From: Thiomonas arsenitoxydans | GTDB lineage: Bacteria; Pseudomonadota; Gammaproteobacteria; Burkholderiales; Burkholderiaceae_C | Direction: 5' to 3' | NCBI RefSeq assembly: GCF_000253115.1 | Contig: NC_014145.1 | Location: 806,001 to 870,000 of the forward strand | Length of the DNA: 64,000 nt | In this document: piece after piece, positions 60,669 to 64,000 of the stretch | Position numbering within the stretch: position 1 is the stretch's first letter | Layout of the letters: every line of letters begins with the position of its first letter | Position numbers and translations under genes: made by a program | The notes under the pieces: model-generated | What the model was told of the DNA's origin: nothing | Seen by the model: the letters and a program-made list of their open reading frames with translations, nothing else | Database searches by the model: none

Positions 60669-61898
60669 ATGCAACTCCCTTCTGATCCAACAAGCAGCCG
60701 CCTGCCCCGCACCGTGTGGATGCTGGGTTTTGTCAGCCTTTTCATGGACATGTCGTCCGAACTCATCCACGCCCTGCTGCCGGTTTACATGACCACGGTG
60801 CTGGGGCTGAGCGTGCTCAGCGTCGGGGTGGTCGAGGGCATTGCCGAGGCCACGGCGTCGATGCTCAAGGTGGTGTCGGGCGTGTGGTCAGACCGCATGG
60901 GCTCGCGCAAGTGGCTGGCGGTGGCGGGCTATGGCCTGTCGGCGCTGACCAAGCCGCTGTTTCCGCTGGCTTCGGGCGCGGGCGAGGTGATTGCGGCGCG
61001 CTTCATCGACCGCATCGGCAAGGGCATCCGCGGTGCGCCGCGCGACGCGCTGGTGGCCGACGCCACGCCGCCCGCGCTGCGCAACGCCGCCTACGGCCTG
61101 CGGCAAAGTCTCGATACCGTGGGCGCGGTGCTCGGGCCGCTGGCGGCCATCGGCCTGCTGGCGGTGTATGCCGACAACCTGCGGCTGGTGCTGTGGTTCG
61201 GGGTGATTCCGGCAGTCATCGCGGTGGCGATTCTGGCTTTGGGCGTGCGTGAACCGCGCCGGGTTCAGGCTGGCGTGGCGGCGGCCAAGGCGGGTAAGAA
61301 GGGCATGGACTGGCGCGCAGCGCGCGAGTTGCCTCCGGCATTCTGGCAGGTCGTCAGCCTGGCCGCGCTGTTTACCGTGGCGCGGCTGACCGAGGCGTTT
61401 CTGGTGCTGCGCGGCGACCAGATCGGCGTGTCGGTGGTGTGGATCGCGCTGGTCACGCTGGTGCTGTCGCTTGCCTACGCGCTTTCGGCTTACCCGGTGG
61501 GTCTGCTGGCGGCGCGCTGGGGGCGCAAGCGGCTGTTCGGCCTGGGGCTGGCGGTGCTGGCGGCTGCCATGTTGTTGCTCGGCGGTGCAATGCCTCTGGG
61601 AATGCCCGGGTTCTGGCTGGGGGTTGCGCTGTGGGGGCTGCACATGGGGCTCACGCAGGGATTACTCTCCGCAGCCGTGGCCGAGGCCGCGCCGCCGCAA
61701 CTGCGCGGCACCGCGTTCGGTCTGTATCACCTGACCATCGGGCTGATGCAATTGCTCGCGGCCATCGGCGCCGGCTGGCTGTGGCAGACCATCGGCGCGG
61801 TGGCCCTGTTCACCTTGGCCGCGGCACTAGCCTTGCTGTGCCTGCCCGCACTGTGGCTGTGGCTGCACGAACAACCCACGACAAAGGAAGAGACATGA
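60669..61898 (+). CDS. MFS transporter
   Basis: The 409-residue protein has about 12 hydrophobic helices. Its N-terminus (LGFVSLFMDMSSELIHALLPVY) and first cytoplasmic loop (GVWSDRMGSRKWLAVAGY) match a group of MFS exporters of unknown substrate, and a second-half copy of the loop motif (ARWGRKRLFGLG) is also present. FIDRIGKGIRGAPRDALVAD is a recognisable family segment. Its stop overlaps the quinone oxidoreductase start (ATGA), making the two coupled. Substrate unknown. Confidence 0.85.
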   Translation: MQLPSDPTSSRLPRTVWMLGFVSLFMDMSSELIHALLPVYMTTVLGLSVLSVGVVEGIAEATASMLKVVSGVWSDRMGSRKWLAVAGYGLSALTKPLFPLASGAGEVIAARFIDRIGKGIRGAPRDALVADATPPALRNAAYGLRQSLDTVGAVLGPLAAIGLLAVYADNLRLVLWFGVIPAVIAVAILALGVREPRRVQAGVAAAKAGKKGMDWRAARELPPAFWQVVSLAALFTVARLTEAFLVLRGDQIGVSVVWIALVTLVLSLAYALSAYPVGLLAARWGRKRLFGLGLAVLAAAMLLLGGAMPLGMPGFWLGVALWGLHMGLTQGLLSAAVAEAAPPQLRGTAFGLYHLTIGLMQLLAAIGAGWLWQTIGAVALFTLAAALALLCLPALWLWLHEQPTTKEET

Positions 61899-62875
61899 CG
61901 ACAACCCATGCGATCCGGTTCGATCAACACGGCGGCCCCGAAGTGCTGCAGTGGCGCGAGCAAGAACTGGCCGATCCCGGCCCGGGGCAGGTGCTGCTGC
62001 GCCAGGAAGCCATCGGGCTGAATTTCATCGACGTGTATCACCGCACCGGCCTGTATCCGCAGCCGCTGCCGGGCAGTCTGGGTGGCGAGGCCGCCGGGGT
62101 GATCGAGGCGGTGGGGCCGGGGGTGGAGGGCTTTGCGGTGGGCGACCGCGTGGGCTACTGCACCGGCGCGCCCGGCGCGTATGCGCAGCGCCGGGTGGTG
62201 CCGGTGGCGCCGCTGATCAAACTGCCCGACGACATCGCTTTTGAGGTGGCTGCGGCCAGTCTGCTCAAAGGCCTGACGGCGTATTACCTGCTGCATCGCA
62301 CCCGCGCGCTCAAGGCCGGGGATGTGGCGCTGTTTCACGCCGCCGCCGGCGGGGTGGGGCTGATTGCCGGGCAGATGGCGCGCTCGCTCGGTGCCACGCT
62401 CATCGGCACAGCGGGCTCGGCGGCGAAATGCGCGCTGGCGCTGGAAAACGGCTACGCCCACGCCATCGACTATGTGCAGGACGATTTCGTCACCCGGGTC
62501 AAAGACCTCACCGCAGGACGCGGCGTGCCGGTGGTCTATGACTCGATTGGCCGCGACACCTGGGAGCGTTCGCTCGCCTGCCTGCAGCCCTTCGGCCTGA
62601 TGGTGAGTTTCGGCAATGCTTCGGGAGCCGTGCCGCCGATCAAGCTCACCGACCTGGCGGCAGCCGGTTCGCTCTATGTCACCCGCCCCACGCTGGGCAC
62701 GCATATGGCCGATCCGGTGGTGAAGCAGCAAATGGCCGATGCGCTGTTCGCCCTGATTCGCAGCGGGCAGGTGAAGATTCACATCAACCAGCGCTACCCG
62801 CTGGCCGAGGCGGCGCAGGCGCATCGCGATCTCGAAGCCCGCAAGACCATCGGCTCGACGGTGCTGCTGCCGTAA
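61895..62875 (+). CDS. NADPH:quinone oxidoreductase (QorA-type MDR protein)
   Basis: The 326-residue zinc-free medium-chain dehydrogenase/reductase has the family segment GLNFIDVYHRTGLYP near residue 42, the NADPH-binding AAAGGVGLIAGQMA and LTDLAAAGSLYVTRPTL near the C-terminus. It reduces quinones with NADPH. The ATG at 61895 overlaps the MFS stop by 4 bp. A 13-bp perfect hairpin follows 8 bp after its stop. Confidence 0.92.
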   Translation: MTTTHAIRFDQHGGPEVLQWREQELADPGPGQVLLRQEAIGLNFIDVYHRTGLYPQPLPGSLGGEAAGVIEAVGPGVEGFAVGDRVGYCTGAPGAYAQRRVVPVAPLIKLPDDIAFEVAAASLLKGLTAYYLLHRTRALKAGDVALFHAAAGGVGLIAGQMARSLGATLIGTAGSAAKCALALENGYAHAIDYVQDDFVTRVKDLTAGRGVPVVYDSIGRDTWERSLACLQPFGLMVSFGNASGAVPPIKLTDLAAAGSLYVTRPTLGTHMADPVVKQQMADALFALIRSGQVKIHINQRYPLAEAAQAHRDLEARKTIGSTVLLP

Positions 62876-62883
62876 CAGGCTCG

Positions 62884-62918
62884 GGTTCTCCCTGCGGCAG
62901 TGCGTCGCAGGGAGAACC
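62884..62918 (+). terminator. Strong hairpin after the quinone oxidoreductase gene
   Basis: Perfect 13-bp arms GGTTCTCCCTGCG and CGCAGGGAGAACC enclose a 9-base loop, 8 bp after the stop. No T-run follows, so it is a transcript-end or stabilising hairpin, not a textbook intrinsic terminator. Confidence 0.5.
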
Positions 62919-62957
62919 GCGTACTGGCGTGCCGCAAGGGCTTCCTAAAATGGCGGC

Positions 62958-64000
62958 ATGCCGCTGTCCTCCCGTATTCCGCGTTTGCCCCTTACCGATC
63001 AGGGAGCGCAAGCTTCTTTGTCGGCTTCGCCACATCTGCCTGCTGTCACCCTGACCCGACTGCTCGCGGCGCGCGTGGCCATGCTGCTGGCCGAGTTGGC
63101 GGTGCTGCCCTGGGCGCATCACTTCCTCGACATCACCTGGCCGGTCTACAAAGTGCTGGGGCTGATCGGCCTTCAGGCCGCCCTCGGCGTCTTGCTGTGG
63201 TGGCAGATTCGCAGCCGCCGCGGCTTGGGTGCCTTCGGCGGTTTCGTCCACCTGCTGGCCGATGCCCTCATTCTTGCCCTGCTGGTGTATTGGAGCGGCG
63301 GCGAGGTCAACCCCATCATCTCCCTGCTGCTGATACCGCTCGTCCTGAGTGCGGTGGCTTTGCCCTGGTTCTATGTCTGGGCCATGACGGCGGTGGTCAT
63401 CACGCTTTATTCGTTGGTGTCATTCTTCCCCACCCCGTTGACCGAGGCCTGCGGGGTCGCGACCGGCATGCTTGGCGAGCATCTGACGGGCATGTGGGGC
63501 AACTTTCTCATCACGGCGCTGCTGGTGGCGGCGGTGGTGGCGCGTCTGGCTTCAGCCTTGCGCGAGCGCGAAATCGAACTGGCCCGCAGCCGTGAAGTCG
63601 GTCTGCGCGACCAGCATCTGTTCGCGCTGGGCATGCAGGCCGCCGCCGCCGCGCATGAACTCGCCACGCCCGTGTCCACCCTGGCGATGACGGTGGACGA
63701 TCTGCAGGCCGACTACGCGGGCGATGACGAACTCGGGCCCCAACTGCAGCGCATGCAGGCGCAGGTGGCGCAGATCCGCACCGTGCTTGGTCACATCACC
63801 GCGGCAGCCGGCGCCGCGCGCAGCCGCAGCGACCAGACCGAAACGCTGGCGCACTGGCTGGAGCAAACGCTGGAGCACTGGCACCTCATGCGACCGCAGT
63901 CGCAGGCGGGGCTCACACTGCGCAGCGCAGGTTCGCCCCCGGTGCTGCGGGTGGATGCGGGTCTGAACGCCGCACTGGTGAGTCTGCTCAACAACGCCGC
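62958..64000 (+). CDS. RegB/PrrB-like redox sensor histidine kinase, 3' end beyond window
   Basis: About 347 codons are visible from the ATG at 62958 to the right edge. The N-terminal region has about six transmembrane helices. Between two of them lies GGEVNPI (about residues 114-120), the quinone-sensing GGxxNPF motif of the RegB/PrrB family in slightly altered form. The H-box AAAAHELATPVSTLAM has its His at residue 233, as in RegB. The redox Cys expected about 40 residues later in Rhodobacter RegB seems to be absent (the aligned region reads AQIRTVLGH). Its response regulator partner should lie just outside the window. Confidence 0.85.
   Translation, partial: MPLSSRIPRLPLTDQGAQASLSASPHLPAVTLTRLLAARVAMLLAELAVLPWAHHFLDITWPVYKVLGLIGLQAALGVLLWWQIRSRRGLGAFGGFVHLLADALILALLVYWSGGEVNPIISLLLIPLVLSAVALPWFYVWAMTAVVITLYSLVSFFPTPLTEACGVATGMLGEHLTGMWGNFLITALLVAAVVARLASALREREIELARSREVGLRDQHLFALGMQAAAAAHELATPVSTLAMTVDDLQADYAGDDELGPQLQRMQAQVAQIRTVLGHITAAAGAARSRSDQTETLAHWLEQTLEHWHLMRPQSQAGLTLRSAGSPPVLRVDAGLNAALVSLLNNA

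Overview
This window is about 64 kb of GC-rich (roughly 63-65% by eye), densely coded chromosomal DNA from a betaproteobacterium of the Burkholderiales. The gene strings pilMNOPQ-aroK-aroB-dgt, cyaY/lptM-lysA, recG-oxyR and resB-ccsA-msrPQ are typical of that order. A sulfide:quinone-reductase-like flavoprotein next to an octaheme tetrathionate-reductase-type cytochrome points to a sulfur-metabolising member; a Thiomonas-like organism fits best, but that is inference. I see no rRNA, tRNA, CRISPR array or prophage.

Layout. 1-5.3 kb: the start of a lipoprotein hydrolase gene leaving the window, an SQR-like flavoprotein, then a reverse-strand operon of octaheme cytochrome c, membrane cytochrome b and an unknown exported protein. 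5.3-9 kb: a TIGR04325-type methyltransferase and a large GGDEF/EAL protein. 9-16.1 kb: a complete minor-pilin operon read leftward (pilE-like, fimT, pilV, pilW, pilX, pilY1, then another pilin), with the GGDEF/EAL gene 61 bp behind it. Two exact AlgR-type boxes lie upstream of the first gene. 16.3-18.05 kb: an IS1634-type insertion sequence. 18.2-20.5 kb: groESL with a sigma-70 promoter, a CIRCE operator and a strong terminator. 20.5-26.1 kb: three membrane-anchored zinc-ribbon proteins of unknown function followed by a patatin-plus-beta-barrel protein. 26-33.8 kb: engB, cytochrome c4, System II cytochrome c maturation (resB, ccsA), and the MsrPQ methionine sulfoxide repair pair. 33.75-38 kb: lysA, lptM, cyaY and PBP1A. 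38.4-46.6 kb: the type IV pilus alignment and secretin genes pilMNOPQ, then aroK, aroB, dgt. 46.7-52.9 kb: a heavy-metal-type RND efflux operon in the order small protein, adaptor, pump, outer membrane channel. 53-64 kb: recG, oxyR, a second patatin, hydroxybutyrate dehydrogenase, a QseBC/PmrAB-like two-component pair divergent from an MFS transporter, a quinone oxidoreductase, and a RegB/PrrB-like histidine kinase running off the end.

How it fits together. The window holds the pilus assembly subcomplex (pilMNOPQ) and the minor pilin/adhesin tip set (fimT-pilVWXY1E) in separate operons, the latter coupled to a cyclic-di-GMP enzyme and possibly to an AlgR-like regulator. The cytochrome genes form a respiratory theme: SQR and octaheme cytochrome act at the quinone/periplasm interface, cytochrome c4 carries electrons, ResB/CcsA attach the hemes, and a RegB-like kinase may sense the quinone pool. 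Stress functions (GroESL under HrcA control, OxyR, MsrPQ, RND efflux) are also present.

The least explained parts are the zinc-ribbon trio behind groESL, the exported protein in the octaheme operon, and the small protein heading the RND operon. Small or partial genes read directly from the sequence are lptM (52 codons), the hydrolase fragment at the left edge and the kinase fragment at the right edge.
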